Assembly: GCA_050010115.1 (NCBI GenBank)
Contig: JBEKLQ010000079.1
Location: 1 to 18,955 of the forward strand
From: JAKACA01 sp050010115
GTDB lineage: Bacteria > Actinomycetota > Acidimicrobiia > Acidimicrobiales > Bog-793
Direction: 5' to 3'
DNA length: 18,955 nucleotides
A model generated the notes under the pieces. The model did not search any database and was not told the origin of the DNA. It was given only the letters and a program-made list of their open reading frames with translations. This document shows positions 1 through 6,331 of the stretch, in pieces. Every line of letters starts with the position of its first letter. The first letter of the stretch is position 1. The translations under genes and the position numbers were made by a program.

Positions 1-381
1 CAGGAGCGCATATGCACGCTGGGCGCCGACGCCTTGAGGGGCGAGATAGTAGGTCGACTTGTAGTACACGGGGTCGATTTCGGCGAGATCGACGAAATCC
101 GTGATCTCGATGTTGCGGGAGCGCCCCGGCTCGACGCCATCCAGGTCCTCCGGCTCGATCACGACGTACCGGCCCCCACCAAGGTCGTAACCCTTCACGA
201 TGGCGTCGTAGGCGACCTCTTCGCCGGTGCGCTCGTTGACGCGCTTGTTGCGTACACGGTCAGATGTGCCCCGCTCCAGCTGGTTGAAGTGGACCGTCTT
301 GTCGTCGGTTGCCGAATAGACGCCCACGGGGACGTTGACCAACCCGAAGCTCAACGCCCCCGTCCAAATCGCCCGCGCCAT
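1..381 (-). CDS. ku: Non-homologous end joining protein Ku (N-terminal 127 residues; runs off the window)
   Basis: Bacterial Ku is a homodimeric ring that binds DNA double-strand ends and recruits ligase D in non-homologous end joining. The minus-strand reading starts MARAIWTGALSFGLVNVPV, the very typical Ku opening, and continues with the conserved YSAT, HFNQLE, RVRNKRVN and GYDLGGGRYVVIEPEDL segments, then EITDFVDLAEIDPVYY near residues 95-110. It stays open to base 1, so the core barrel end and the C-terminal part lie outside. The ATG at 379-381 is preceded on its strand by AAGGGAGG (about 385-392), a strong ribosome binding site. A 10-base palindrome, ATGAGCTCAT, sits in the leader at 397-406. 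No ligD is visible here; it may lie beyond the left edge. Confidence 0.95.
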   Translation of the reverse strand, partial: MARAIWTGALSFGLVNVPVGVYSATDDKTVHFNQLERGTSDRVRNKRVNERTGEEVAYDAIVKGYDLGGGRYVVIEPEDLDGVEPGRSRNIEITDFVDLAEIDPVYYKSTYYLAPQGVGAQRAYALL

Positions 382-591
382 CACCGCCTCCCTTCGTATG
401 AGCTCATCTAGTCAACCATGCCCGCGGTGCCTTGACCAGGGCGGAGAGCAATTACGTCTCCTCCGAGCACCGTCGGGGTGACGGTCAGAACGCCGACAAG
501 GACCCGCCTCGGTCCCGACGACGGGTGGCATCCACCAAATTGACACACCCCTTCGCCAGACTGATTCCAGTAGCGCCTGACGGAGGTCGTT

Positions 592-972
592 GTGACACAA
601 CAAGCCAAGCAAGCGATCGATCCAACCGTGGAGTTCGCGAAGACTCTCGGGCGGGGTCTCGTCGGCCTGAACCCGGCCGATTTTGCTGAAGGTGTGCTGA
701 CACTCCCGTTCGGCCTCAGTGCGTGGATGCGGCAGACCCAGGTGAGCCTGGAAGAGGCTCGCGTGGCGATCTCGCTCTTGCGCGATGTGCTGCTGGACGT
801 GTCCGGACTTCATCGGGCCACGGAGCCCGTGCCGCTGCTCGCTCGCGACCGCCAAGCGGCCGTGGTGAGCATGACCGTGTATCTCGAGGGTCTGCTGACT
901 CGGGCGGCGGCGCAGGCCCATGCGACCCGGAGTGAGGTAGTCGAGGCAGCGCTGGAGGCATTGTCCAGCTGA
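592..972 (+). CDS. Small conserved-looking protein of unknown function (126 aa)
   Basis: I do not recognise this 126-residue protein. The GTG start is supported by GGAGGT at 582-587, four bases upstream. The protein is soluble and apparently helical: residues 48-70 (QVSLEEARVAISLLRDVLLD) and 90-125 form amphipathic helices, and the middle carries a short hydrophobic stretch LPFGLSAW. There is no signal peptide, transmembrane segment, cysteine pair or catalytic motif. Third codon positions are strongly GC-rich, which separates it from the antisense reading. A perfect TTGACA lies at 540-545 but I see no convincing -10 hexamer at the usual distance. It lies upstream of the dehydratase gene on the same strand with a 46-base gap; that gene has its own promoter-like element, so they need not be co-transcribed. 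Confidence 0.75.
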   Translation: MTQQAKQAIDPTVEFAKTLGRGLVGLNPADFAEGVLTLPFGLSAWMRQTQVSLEEARVAISLLRDVLLDVSGLHRATEPVPLLARDRQAAVVSMTVYLEGLLTRAAAQAHATRSEVVEAALEALSS

Positions 973-1004
973 GTCGCCACCGGCCGCGGGCCGTGGGTTC
1001 TCGG

Positions 1005-1010
1005 TACGAT
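1005..1010 (+). promoter_or_regulatory. -10 hexamer TACGAT of a leaderless promoter for the dehydratase gene
   Basis: TACGAT fits the actinobacterial TANNNT -10 consensus and ends 8 bases before the ATG at 1019. No purine-rich ribosome binding site precedes that ATG, so transcription probably starts at or next to the A of the ATG. Confidence 0.55.
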
Positions 1011-1018
1011 CAGCTGCA

Positions 1019-1324
1019 ATGGCGACCTTGGACGGCGACGATCTCCGAAGTGCCGTCGCCGAGCTCGATGGGTGGTCGGTCGAGGGTGGGGAACGAGCGA
1101 TCACCAAGCGGTTCGGGTTCGCGGACTTCACCCGTGCATTCGCCTTCATGAGTGCCGTGGCGCTGCGGGCCGAGAAGATGAACCATCATCCGGAATGGAC
1201 CAACGTCTATGCCACCGTGGACGTCCGGCTGACGAGCCACGACTCACACGGCGTGACCGACCGCGATATCCGGCTGGCCGGCTTCATGGACGAAGTTGCC
1301 GCCGGGCTCGCCCACCTGCCCTAG
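1019..1324 (+). CDS. 4a-hydroxytetrahydrobiopterin dehydratase (pterin-4-alpha-carbinolamine dehydratase)
   Basis: This enzyme dehydrates 4a-hydroxytetrahydropterin, the by-product of pterin-dependent aromatic amino acid hydroxylases, so that the cofactor can be reduced again. At 101 residues it has the normal family length. The signature is clear: EKMNHHPEWTNVY at residues 52-64 with the two catalytic histidines H56 and H57, and the third active-site histidine H74 in LTSHDSHGVT, followed by the conserved DRDIRLA. The ATG at 1019 has no ribosome binding site but has a TANNNT element 8 bases upstream, pointing to a leaderless message. No pterin-dependent hydroxylase gene is in the window, so its partner is either elsewhere or absent; in many actinobacteria this protein is an orphan. 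Confidence in the family is high, in the physiological role moderate. Confidence 0.95.
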   Translation: MATLDGDDLRSAVAELDGWSVEGGERAITKRFGFADFTRAFAFMSAVALRAEKMNHHPEWTNVYATVDVRLTSHDSHGVTDRDIRLAGFMDEVAAGLAHLP

Positions 1325-1361
1325 CCAGCTCTCGGGTGCCTGGGTTCGCCAGCCGCCGGGC

Positions 1362-2567
1362 TCAGGGGCCCGACGGAAGCGGCTTGACCCGAGCCAGGCG
1401 GCTCAACGCCTCGTCGATCACGGCGCTCTGCTTGCAGAACGCGAACCGGATCAGCGGTCTCCCTGCCTCCTTGTCGTCGTAGAACACCTCGGTCGGTACG
1501 GCGGCCACGCCATGGTTGGCAACGAGTGAGCGGCAGAACGCCCACCCGTCGCGGCGGCCGAACTGCCGGATGTCCACGACGGCGAAGTACGTGGCCTGCG
1601 GGCGGTGGATCGCCCAGCCCAGGGCATCGAGACCGTCGCAGAAACGGTCACGCTTGGCCTTGAGGTTCGACGTCACGCTCTCGAAGTGGGCGTCGACCAT
1701 GGCGAGTGCCGTCGCGACCGCATATTGGAACGGCGTCCCGCTCGCGAAAGTGAGGAACTGCTTCACCGAGCGGACGGCGGCGACGAGTGATTCCGGACCG
1801 ACCACCCAACCGATCTTCCAGCCTGTGGCCGAGAACGTCTTGCCCGCGCTCGAGATCTTGAGGGTCCGCTCCCGCATCCCCGGGAAGCTGGCGAGCGGCA
1901 TATGGACGCCGTCGAACACGAGGTGCTCGTAGACCTCGTCGGTCACGGCCACGAGGTCCCGTTCGACGCACAGCCGGGCGACCACGGCCAGCTCGTCGCG
2001 GCTGAACACCTTGCCGGTGGGGTTGTGCGGTGTGTTGAGCAGGATCAGCCTGGTGGTCGGTGTCACGGCCCGTTCCAGCTCGGCAGGATCGAAGCCCCAC
2101 TCCGGCGCCCGCAACGTCACCACCCTCCGACGAGCGCCCGACAGCTCGATCGTTGCGGAGTAGGAGTCGTAGTAGGGCTCGAACGTCACGACCTCGTCAG
2201 CTGGCTCGCACAGGGCCAGCACGGTTGCGGCGATGGCTTCGGTGGCGCCGGCGGTCACGAGCACTTCGGTCTCGGGGTCGTAGTCCGTGGACCACCACCG
2301 GCGTTCGTGGGCAGCGATTGCTTTCAAGAGCTCGGGCACGCCGCGACCGGGCGGGTACTGGTTGGCGCCGGCGCGGATGGCAGCCACGGCGGCGTCGAGC
2401 AGCTCGACCGGCCCGTCGCTGTCCGGGAAGCCCTGCCCCAGATTGATCGCTCCCGCCGCTACCGCCAGAGCCGACATCTCTGCGAACACGCTCGTGCCGT
2501 GGGCGTCGAGCCGCCCTGGCCGAGCCAGCCGCCCTGATGACGGAGAAGATCGAGCCGAGTCGTCCAC
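1362..2567 (-). CDS. Class I/II PLP-dependent aminotransferase (DapC / methionine-kynurenine aminotransferase type)
   Basis: A fold-type I aminotransferase of about 401 residues. Visible motifs are FAEMSALA and INLGQGFPD at the N-terminus, ANQYPPGRGVPEL, TAGATEAI (cofactor phosphate region), NTPHNPTGKVF with the pyridine-stacking Asn, TDEVYEHLVF with the Asp/Tyr pair, SSAGKTFSATGWKIGW with the Schiff-base lysine, and LIRFAFCK with the carboxylate-binding arginine. The overall pattern resembles the mycobacterial protein annotated as N-succinyldiaminopimelate aminotransferase DapC and also methionine/kynurenine aminotransferases; substrate cannot be fixed by reading. I choose the GTG at 2565-2567 because a TATCGT element lies 8 bases upstream of it and the expected family N-terminus begins soon after. 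A start further in, just before the LARPGRL stretch, is possible. It is transcribed divergently from the decarboxylase at 2587. Confidence 0.93.
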   Translation of the reverse strand: MDDSARSSPSSGRLARPGRLDAHGTSVFAEMSALAVAAGAINLGQGFPDSDGPVELLDAAVAAIRAGANQYPPGRGVPELLKAIAAHERRWWSTDYDPETEVLVTAGATEAIAATVLALCEPADEVVTFEPYYDSYSATIELSGARRRVVTLRAPEWGFDPAELERAVTPTTRLILLNTPHNPTGKVFSRDELAVVARLCVERDLVAVTDEVYEHLVFDGVHMPLASFPGMRERTLKISSAGKTFSATGWKIGWVVGPESLVAAVRSVKQFLTFASGTPFQYAVATALAMVDAHFESVTSNLKAKRDRFCDGLDALGWAIHRPQATYFAVVDIRQFGRRDGWAFCRSLVANHGVAAVPTEVFYDDKEAGRPLIRFAFCKQSAVIDEALSRLARVKPLPSGP

Positions 2568-2575
2568 GAGCAGGC

Positions 2576-2581
2576 ACGATA
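2576..2581 (-). promoter_or_regulatory. -10 hexamer TATCGT for the aminotransferase, within the divergent promoter
   Basis: On the minus strand TATCGT ends 8 bases before the GTG start at 2567 and there is no ribosome binding site between them. The element lies inside the 19-base gap between two divergent starts, so any plus-strand promoter must overlap it; CACGAT at 2575-2580, 6 bases before the plus ATG, is a possible degenerate -10 on the other strand. Confidence 0.5.
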
Positions 2582-2586
2582 GGACA

Positions 2587-3963
2587 ATGCACGAATGGAC
2601 TGAAGCCACCGAGTCGCTCTCTGCCGGGGTCTTGGCGTACGCGCAGGAGCGTATCCACCTCCACCCGATACCCCTCGACGGCCCGAAGGCCCTGGACGCA
2701 CTGCTGGCGGAAGTGGGCCAGACGATCACCCCGGACGGCATCGGTGGGCAAGAGGCGCTGCGGCTGTTCGCGGAAGTCCTCGCTCCAGCGTGCATCTCGG
2801 TCGACCACCCGCGGTACTTCTCGTTCATCCCGTGTGCTCCCACGCCGGCGAGCACGCTGTTCGACCTCGTCGTCAGCGCTTCGTCGCTGTACGGGGGAAG
2901 TTGGCTCGAAGGGGCGGGCGCCGTGTACGCCGAGAACCAGGCGTTGCGATGGTTGGCGGACTTGGCTGGGTTTCCTGCGGGAGCAGGCGGGGTCTTCGTG
3001 CAAGGCGGGACGCTCGGCAACGTCTCGGCGCTGATAGCGGCCCGACACTGGGCCCGAACGCAGCTCCAGATGGCCGGCTCTCCCATGCCGGCGCGGTGGG
3101 CCGTGGCTGCGAGCGCTGAGGCTCACTCGTCGATCGCCGGCGCCGCCGCGGCTATGGACGTCGACCTGTTGGCAGTCGAGCCGGATGAAGTCGGCCGGCT
3201 GACGGCGCCGGCGCTCGAGCGGGCGCTCGCTGCCGAGCGTGAGTCGGGTTCGGGCCGCCGGGCGTTCGCCGTCGTTGCGACGGGTGGGACGACGAACCTC
3301 GGGATCGTCGACGACCTGGTGGGAGTCGGCGTCGTCGCTCGCCTGGAGGGGCTGTGGATGCACGTCGACGGCGCCTACGGTGGAGCGGCTCTGGCGGCGC
3401 CGAGCGCCCGCCCGCTCTTCGCCGGGATCGAGGACGCCGATTCGTTCGTCGTCGACCCGCACAAGTGGCTGTTCGCACCGTTCGACTGCGCAGCGCTCGT
3501 CTACCGGGAGCCTGCGAAGGCCCGCGCAGCCCACGTGCAGCACGCCGGCTACCTCGAGCCGCTCAGGACCGGTGAGGAGTGGAGCCCGTCAGACTACGCC
3601 CTGCACCTCACGCGCCGGGCGCGGGGCTTGCCGTTCTGGTTCTCGCTCGCGACCTACGGCACGAAGGCGTATTCCGATGCCGTCGAGCGCACGCTGGAGG
3701 TGGCACGCCACGCCGAGGCGTCCGTGCGTTCCCGTCCCGAGCTGGAGTTAGTGGCGGAGCGGCAGCTGTCGGTGGTCGCTTTCCGGCGGATCGGCTGGAC
3801 TGACGCGCAGTACTACGCGTGGTCCAAGCGCCTTCTCGAGGCCGGGACGGCGTTCGTCGTGCCGACGACCCATCGCGGCGAGGTCGCGCTCCGCCTCGCC
3901 ATCGTCAACCCCCGCTCGACCGAAGCGGATGTCGATCTCGTGCTCGATTCGCTGCGGGACTGA
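2587..3963 (+). CDS. Group II pyridoxal-dependent amino acid decarboxylase (aromatic-L-amino-acid decarboxylase-like)
   Basis: A 458-residue PLP decarboxylase of the glutamate/aromatic amino acid family. Visible signatures are HPRYFSFIP (residues 74-82), the glycine-rich QGGTLGN segment (139-145), AEAHSS with cofactor-stacking H180, ATGGTTNLG (231-239), HVDGAYGG with D261 that pairs with the pyridine nitrogen, and DSFVVDPHKWLF with the Schiff-base lysine K293. These are the canonical catalytic positions, so the enzyme looks active. The family decarboxylates tryptophan, phenylalanine, tyrosine, DOPA or glutamate; which one is used here cannot be read. A longer in-frame extension upstream is rejected because it would run through the divergent aminotransferase. 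The ATG at 2587 has only AGGA two bases upstream, too close for a normal ribosome binding site, suggesting a leaderless or near-leaderless message. Confidence 0.93.
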   Translation: MHEWTEATESLSAGVLAYAQERIHLHPIPLDGPKALDALLAEVGQTITPDGIGGQEALRLFAEVLAPACISVDHPRYFSFIPCAPTPASTLFDLVVSASSLYGGSWLEGAGAVYAENQALRWLADLAGFPAGAGGVFVQGGTLGNVSALIAARHWARTQLQMAGSPMPARWAVAASAEAHSSIAGAAAAMDVDLLAVEPDEVGRLTAPALERALAAERESGSGRRAFAVVATGGTTNLGIVDDLVGVGVVARLEGLWMHVDGAYGGAALAAPSARPLFAGIEDADSFVVDPHKWLFAPFDCAALVYREPAKARAAHVQHAGYLEPLRTGEEWSPSDYALHLTRRARGLPFWFSLATYGTKAYSDAVERTLEVARHAEASVRSRPELELVAERQLSVVAFRRIGWTDAQYYAWSKRLLEAGTAFVVPTTHRGEVALRLAIVNPRSTEADVDLVLDSLRD

Positions 3964-3970
3964 CATAAGA

Positions 3971-4024
3971 GCGGGCTCGCCCGGAACCGGGACGGCGGCG
4001 GGCTCGCCCGGAACCGGGACGGCG
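3971..4024. repeat. Perfect 27-base tandem repeat (two copies) with hairpins between convergent genes
   Basis: Two identical 27-base units, 3971-3997 and 3998-4024, follow one another directly. Each contains CGGGCTCGCCCG (hairpin stem CGGG/CCCG) and CCCGGAACCGGG (stem CCCGG/CCGGG). They sit 7 bases after the decarboxylase stop and 38 bases before the exonuclease stop, so they may act as a bidirectional transcription stop. There is no T-run, so factor-independent termination of the classical kind is not shown. Confidence 0.8.
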
Positions 4025-4062
4025 GTGACTGGCAGCGTCCAGACCGCGCCCGAAGCGCTGAG

Positions 4063-4851
4063 CTAAGCCACGCTGCGCGTACTGGCGCCACGACTGGCAA
4101 CGGTTGGGTGCCGGCGCCGAGCGAGCTCCAGCTCCGGCCTCATCACCGGCCCGGCCGGCTGGGCTTCCCGCCGGAACGGCCAGGAGAACTCTGCCGGCTC
4201 GAGGCCCTCGAAGCCTTGGCCCCTGCACCAGGCGTCATAGCTCGCGGCCCACTCCTCGTGCCATCCGGCCTGCAGTCCGGTGAGCTCCTCGGGGCTCAGA
4301 TCCCCACACTCCGGGTAACGAGAGCCGATGCGCCGAGCGAGAGCGACCGCGGCCTCGGCGTCGGCGCCGGCGTCATGTGCGTTCTGCAGGCGCACCCGGT
4401 AGTGCTCGCACAGCGCGTCGAGCCGACGCTTACCAGGGCGATAACGGTCCACGTGGCGGTCCATCACGAGCGGGTCGAGCAAGGAGTGCCACGCCAGCGA
4501 CGGCAAGCGGAACCTCGCGAACAGTCCTTCCGCGATCGTGACGTCGAAGCTGGCGTTCATCGCCACGATCGGCACTCCGCCGGCGGCCGCCCGGCGCAGG
4601 GCGGCGTGGATGTGGCATGCGGCGTCCGCCAGTGAACACCCCTCCGCCCGGGCGCGCTCGGTCGTGATGCCGTGGATGGCGATGGCGGCGTCCGGTATGT
4701 CGCGCCCGGGGTCGACGATCCAGCTGTCGACCTTCACGACCCGCATGGGCACCGTCCAGACGAGCGCGACTTGTACCGGGAGATCGAGCCGGGTGTCGAT
4801 TCCGGTCGTCTCGAGGTCGAAACCGAGGAGCGGACCATCTCGCCAGGCCAT
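4063..4851 (-). CDS. DEDDh-family 3'-5' exonuclease (DnaQ/epsilon-like, stand-alone)
   Basis: A 262-residue exonuclease with all five acidic/histidine positions of the DEDDh class: GFDLETTG gives D12 and E14 (Exo I), MNASFD gives D103 (Exo II), and HDAGADA gives H159 and D164 (Exo III). PLVMDRHVDRY and KRRLDALCEHY are the typical spacer segments between Exo II and III. Such proteins remove nucleotides from DNA or RNA 3' ends using two metal ions. The C-terminal 85 residues after the nuclease fold (GWHEEWAASYDAWCRGQG and an Arg/Pro-rich tail) have no domain I recognise; similar tails occur in actinobacterial epsilon-like proteins. It has no helicase or polymerase domain, so proofreading versus repair or RNA turnover cannot be decided. 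TACCCT lies 6 bases before the ATG, with no ribosome binding site. Confidence 0.92.
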   Translation of the reverse strand: MAWRDGPLLGFDLETTGIDTRLDLPVQVALVWTVPMRVVKVDSWIVDPGRDIPDAAIAIHGITTERARAEGCSLADAACHIHAALRRAAAGGVPIVAMNASFDVTIAEGLFARFRLPSLAWHSLLDPLVMDRHVDRYRPGKRRLDALCEHYRVRLQNAHDAGADAEAAVALARRIGSRYPECGDLSPEELTGLQAGWHEEWAASYDAWCRGQGFEGLEPAEFSWPFRREAQPAGPVMRPELELARRRHPTVASRGASTRSVA

Positions 4852-4857
4852 GAAGCG

Positions 4858-4863
4858 AGGGTA
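4858..4863 (-). promoter_or_regulatory. -10 hexamer TACCCT of a leaderless promoter for the exonuclease
   Basis: On the minus strand TACCCT fits TANNNT and is separated from the ATG at 4851 by CGCTTC, six bases, placing the expected transcription start on the first base of the start codon. Confidence 0.5.
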
Positions 4864-4876
4864 CGCGCGGGGTGTG

Positions 4877-5062
4877 TCAAGCCCGCGGATGGTCGGCCGG
4901 CGTCAAGGCCAGCCTCGCCAGGCGGTGGAACTCGCCGCGTGATGCCACGTCCACAGGGACATTGCTGATGAGGGAGTCGACGACGAGATCGGGAACCGGG
5001 ACCTGCCTGGCTGGTTCCGGCACCGCCGGGGCGAACCGGGCCGCCGGGTCGATCTCAGACAC
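4877..5062 (-). CDS. Small unknown protein (61 aa)
   Basis: A short minus-strand gene of 61 codons. The GTG at 5060-5062 is preceded by AGGAGG at 5067-5072, one of the best ribosome binding sites in the window, though the spacing of 4 is short. Third codon positions are mostly G or C, which argues for real coding. The product is Pro/Ala/Val-rich with hydrophobic stretches VPVPDLVVDSLIS and FHRLARLAL, no cysteines and no transmembrane segment; I do not recognise it. An ATG 15 bases further upstream would put the ribosome binding site inside the coding region and is less likely. It lies between the exonuclease and the histidine phosphatase, all on the minus strand, 97 bases after the phosphatase stop. 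Confidence 0.55.
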   Translation of the reverse strand: MSEIDPAARFAPAVPEPARQVPVPDLVVDSLISNVPVDVASRGEFHRLARLALTPADHPRA

Positions 5063-5159
5063 CCCGCCTCCTCGCATGCTCCCTATGAGTCACATCACGC
5101 TGGTTGGGTTCCATGGTTATTGCTCGGCGCCAGCGATGAGTGGCTTGAGAGGGCCTGCG

Positions 5160-5840
5160 TCAGGCGAGATGGCACACGTCGTTGAACCCCCGGAGATACC
5201 ACTTCTCTCCCACGACCACGATCGTCGAGATGGCGCCGTTGTCCACGCCCACGAACGCGAAGGGGCGGGATCCGGTCGCCAGCGACAGGGCCATCCCGAT
5301 CGCACCCCCGTGCGAGAAGGCCACGACACGGCCACCGGGATGCGCCGCAGCGATCCGCTCGATCCCTTCACGGACCCGCTGAGCGAGCTCCTCATTGGTC
5401 TCGGCCCCGGGCACGACGTCCCAGCGTTCCCGCTCGAACATCTCCACGGCGAGCGGATCTTGAGTGATGACCTTGTGGCGGTAGAGGCCACCTTCCCATT
5501 CGCCGAGGCGCACCTCGCGCAAGCCCGGCTCGACGATCGGGATAAGGCCGCGCTTGGCGGCCAGCGGGGCCGCAGTCTCGTGAGTGCGCCGGAGCGTGGT
5601 CACGTAGATGGCATCGGTGCCACCACCGGCGAGCCGTTCGGCCACCCGCGCGGCCTGTTCGCGACCTTCGGGCGCCAACTCGGGATCCCCGTGACCGTCG
5701 ACGAGGGGGAACGGCTTGGCCGGGTCGGCTGGGATCGTCTCGCCGTGGCGAACGAGGAGGATCTCGGTCGCGAGCGGGGGTGCAGTGAAGCGCACCTGCC
5801 GATGCCCGCCGGCCGGTACCTCCGTCTCAGAGTCGTCCAT
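5160..5840 (-). CDS. Histidine phosphatase superfamily protein (phosphoglycerate mutase-like)
   Basis: A 226-residue branch-1 histidine phosphatase. LLVRHGET gives the catalytic RHG (R31, H32, G33), LRRTHETA the second arginine (R85), LREVRLGEWEG the acid region (E109 or nearby), and VVAFSHGGAIGM the second histidine H177. These four features form the phosphate pocket, so activity is expected through a phosphohistidine intermediate. Family members act on phosphosugars, phosphoglycerates, cobalamin precursors or small phosphates; nothing in the context narrows this. An N-terminal extension of about 25 residues precedes the first strand. The ATG at 5838-5840 has TAGTCT six bases upstream and no ribosome binding site. 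Confidence 0.92.
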   Translation of the reverse strand: MDDSETEVPAGGHRQVRFTAPPLATEILLVRHGETIPADPAKPFPLVDGHGDPELAPEGREQAARVAERLAGGGTDAIYVTTLRRTHETAAPLAAKRGLIPIVEPGLREVRLGEWEGGLYRHKVITQDPLAVEMFERERWDVVPGAETNEELAQRVREGIERIAAAHPGGRVVAFSHGGAIGMALSLATGSRPFAFVGVDNGAISTIVVVGEKWYLRGFNDVCHLA

Positions 5841-5846
5841 CAGACG

Positions 5847-5852
5847 AGACTA
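5847..5852 (-). promoter_or_regulatory. -10 hexamer TAGTCT of a leaderless promoter for the histidine phosphatase
   Basis: On the minus strand TAGTCT is followed by CGTCTG and then the ATG at 5840. The 6-base distance and lack of a ribosome binding site match a leaderless start. Confidence 0.5.
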
Positions 5853-5955
5853 CGAGGGCGGCGGGGCGCGTGGCGCGTCCGCACCGGAGCGTGGTTGGAG
5901 TGTCGCCGCCGCGTCGCCGAGGCGGGCCTTGTCAGCATGCCCACCGTGCTAGCGG

Positions 5956-5961
5956 TAGCGT
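5956..5961 (+). promoter_or_regulatory. -10 hexamer TAGCGT of a leaderless promoter for the UPF0145 gene
   Basis: TAGCGT is followed by six bases and the ATG at 5968. A TTGTCA lies at 5929-5934, but the 21-base spacer is longer than the usual 16-19, so its role as a -35 is doubtful. Confidence 0.5.
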
Positions 5962-5967
5962 TCGCCC

Positions 5968-6288
5968 ATGATTATCGCGACAACGAACGATCTGCCCGGA
6001 TATGAGATCACCGAGACTCTTGGTGAGGTCTTCGGTTTGACTGTCCGTTCAAGGAATGCGTTCTCGCAAATGGGTGCTGGTCTGAAGTCAATGTTCGGCG
6101 GTGAGCTGAAAGGCATGACGAAGAACCTCGAGACTTCACGCCAAGAGGTCATCCAGCGGATGGCCGAGCAAGCGGCTGAGCGGGGAGGCAACGCGGTCGT
6201 GGCAATGCGTTTCGATACATCGGAAATGGGCGACGTATGGACCGAGATCTGCGCGTACGGAACGGCGGTGAAGGCCGTCAAGCGCTGA
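5968..6288 (+). CDS. UPF0145 / YbjQ-family protein (putative heavy-metal-binding domain)
   Basis: A 106-residue single-domain protein. Family features visible are IIATTNDLPGYEITETLGEV at the start, VFGLTVRSRNAF, GGELKGMTKNLETSR, the long helix RQEVIQRMAEQAAERGGNAVVAMRF and the closing EICAYGTAV. Members form pentamers and are often annotated as heavy-metal binding, though no enzyme activity is established. The length is normal. Base composition differs from its surroundings: I count 30 G+C in 60 for 6001-6060 against 45 in 60 for 8461-8520, which may mean later acquisition or weaker selection. It lies 43 bases upstream of the GGDEF-EAL gene on the same strand, so the two may share a transcript. 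Confidence 0.9.
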   Translation: MIIATTNDLPGYEITETLGEVFGLTVRSRNAFSQMGAGLKSMFGGELKGMTKNLETSRQEVIQRMAEQAAERGGNAVVAMRFDTSEMGDVWTEICAYGTAVKAVKR

Positions 6289-6331
6289 TCACGATCCGCG
6301 GGTCGACTCGATTGTCTTCCGGGGGGCGGCG

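Noticed and set aside
2287..2586. N-terminal extension of the decarboxylase to 2287
   Set aside because: It runs antisense through the aminotransferase N-terminus; the family start fits ATG 2587.
2568..3086. N-terminal extension of the aminotransferase to 3086
   Set aside because: It would cover the decarboxylase start region on the opposite strand and shows no family similarity before the FAEMSALA region.
3971..4024. CRISPR array as an explanation of the 27-base repeats
   Set aside because: The two units are directly adjacent without spacers and there are no cas genes nearby.
4872..6005. Plus-strand open frame of 377 codons opposite the small protein and histidine phosphatase
   Set aside because: The minus strand has all histidine phosphatase motifs; the plus reading has none and is probably a shadow.
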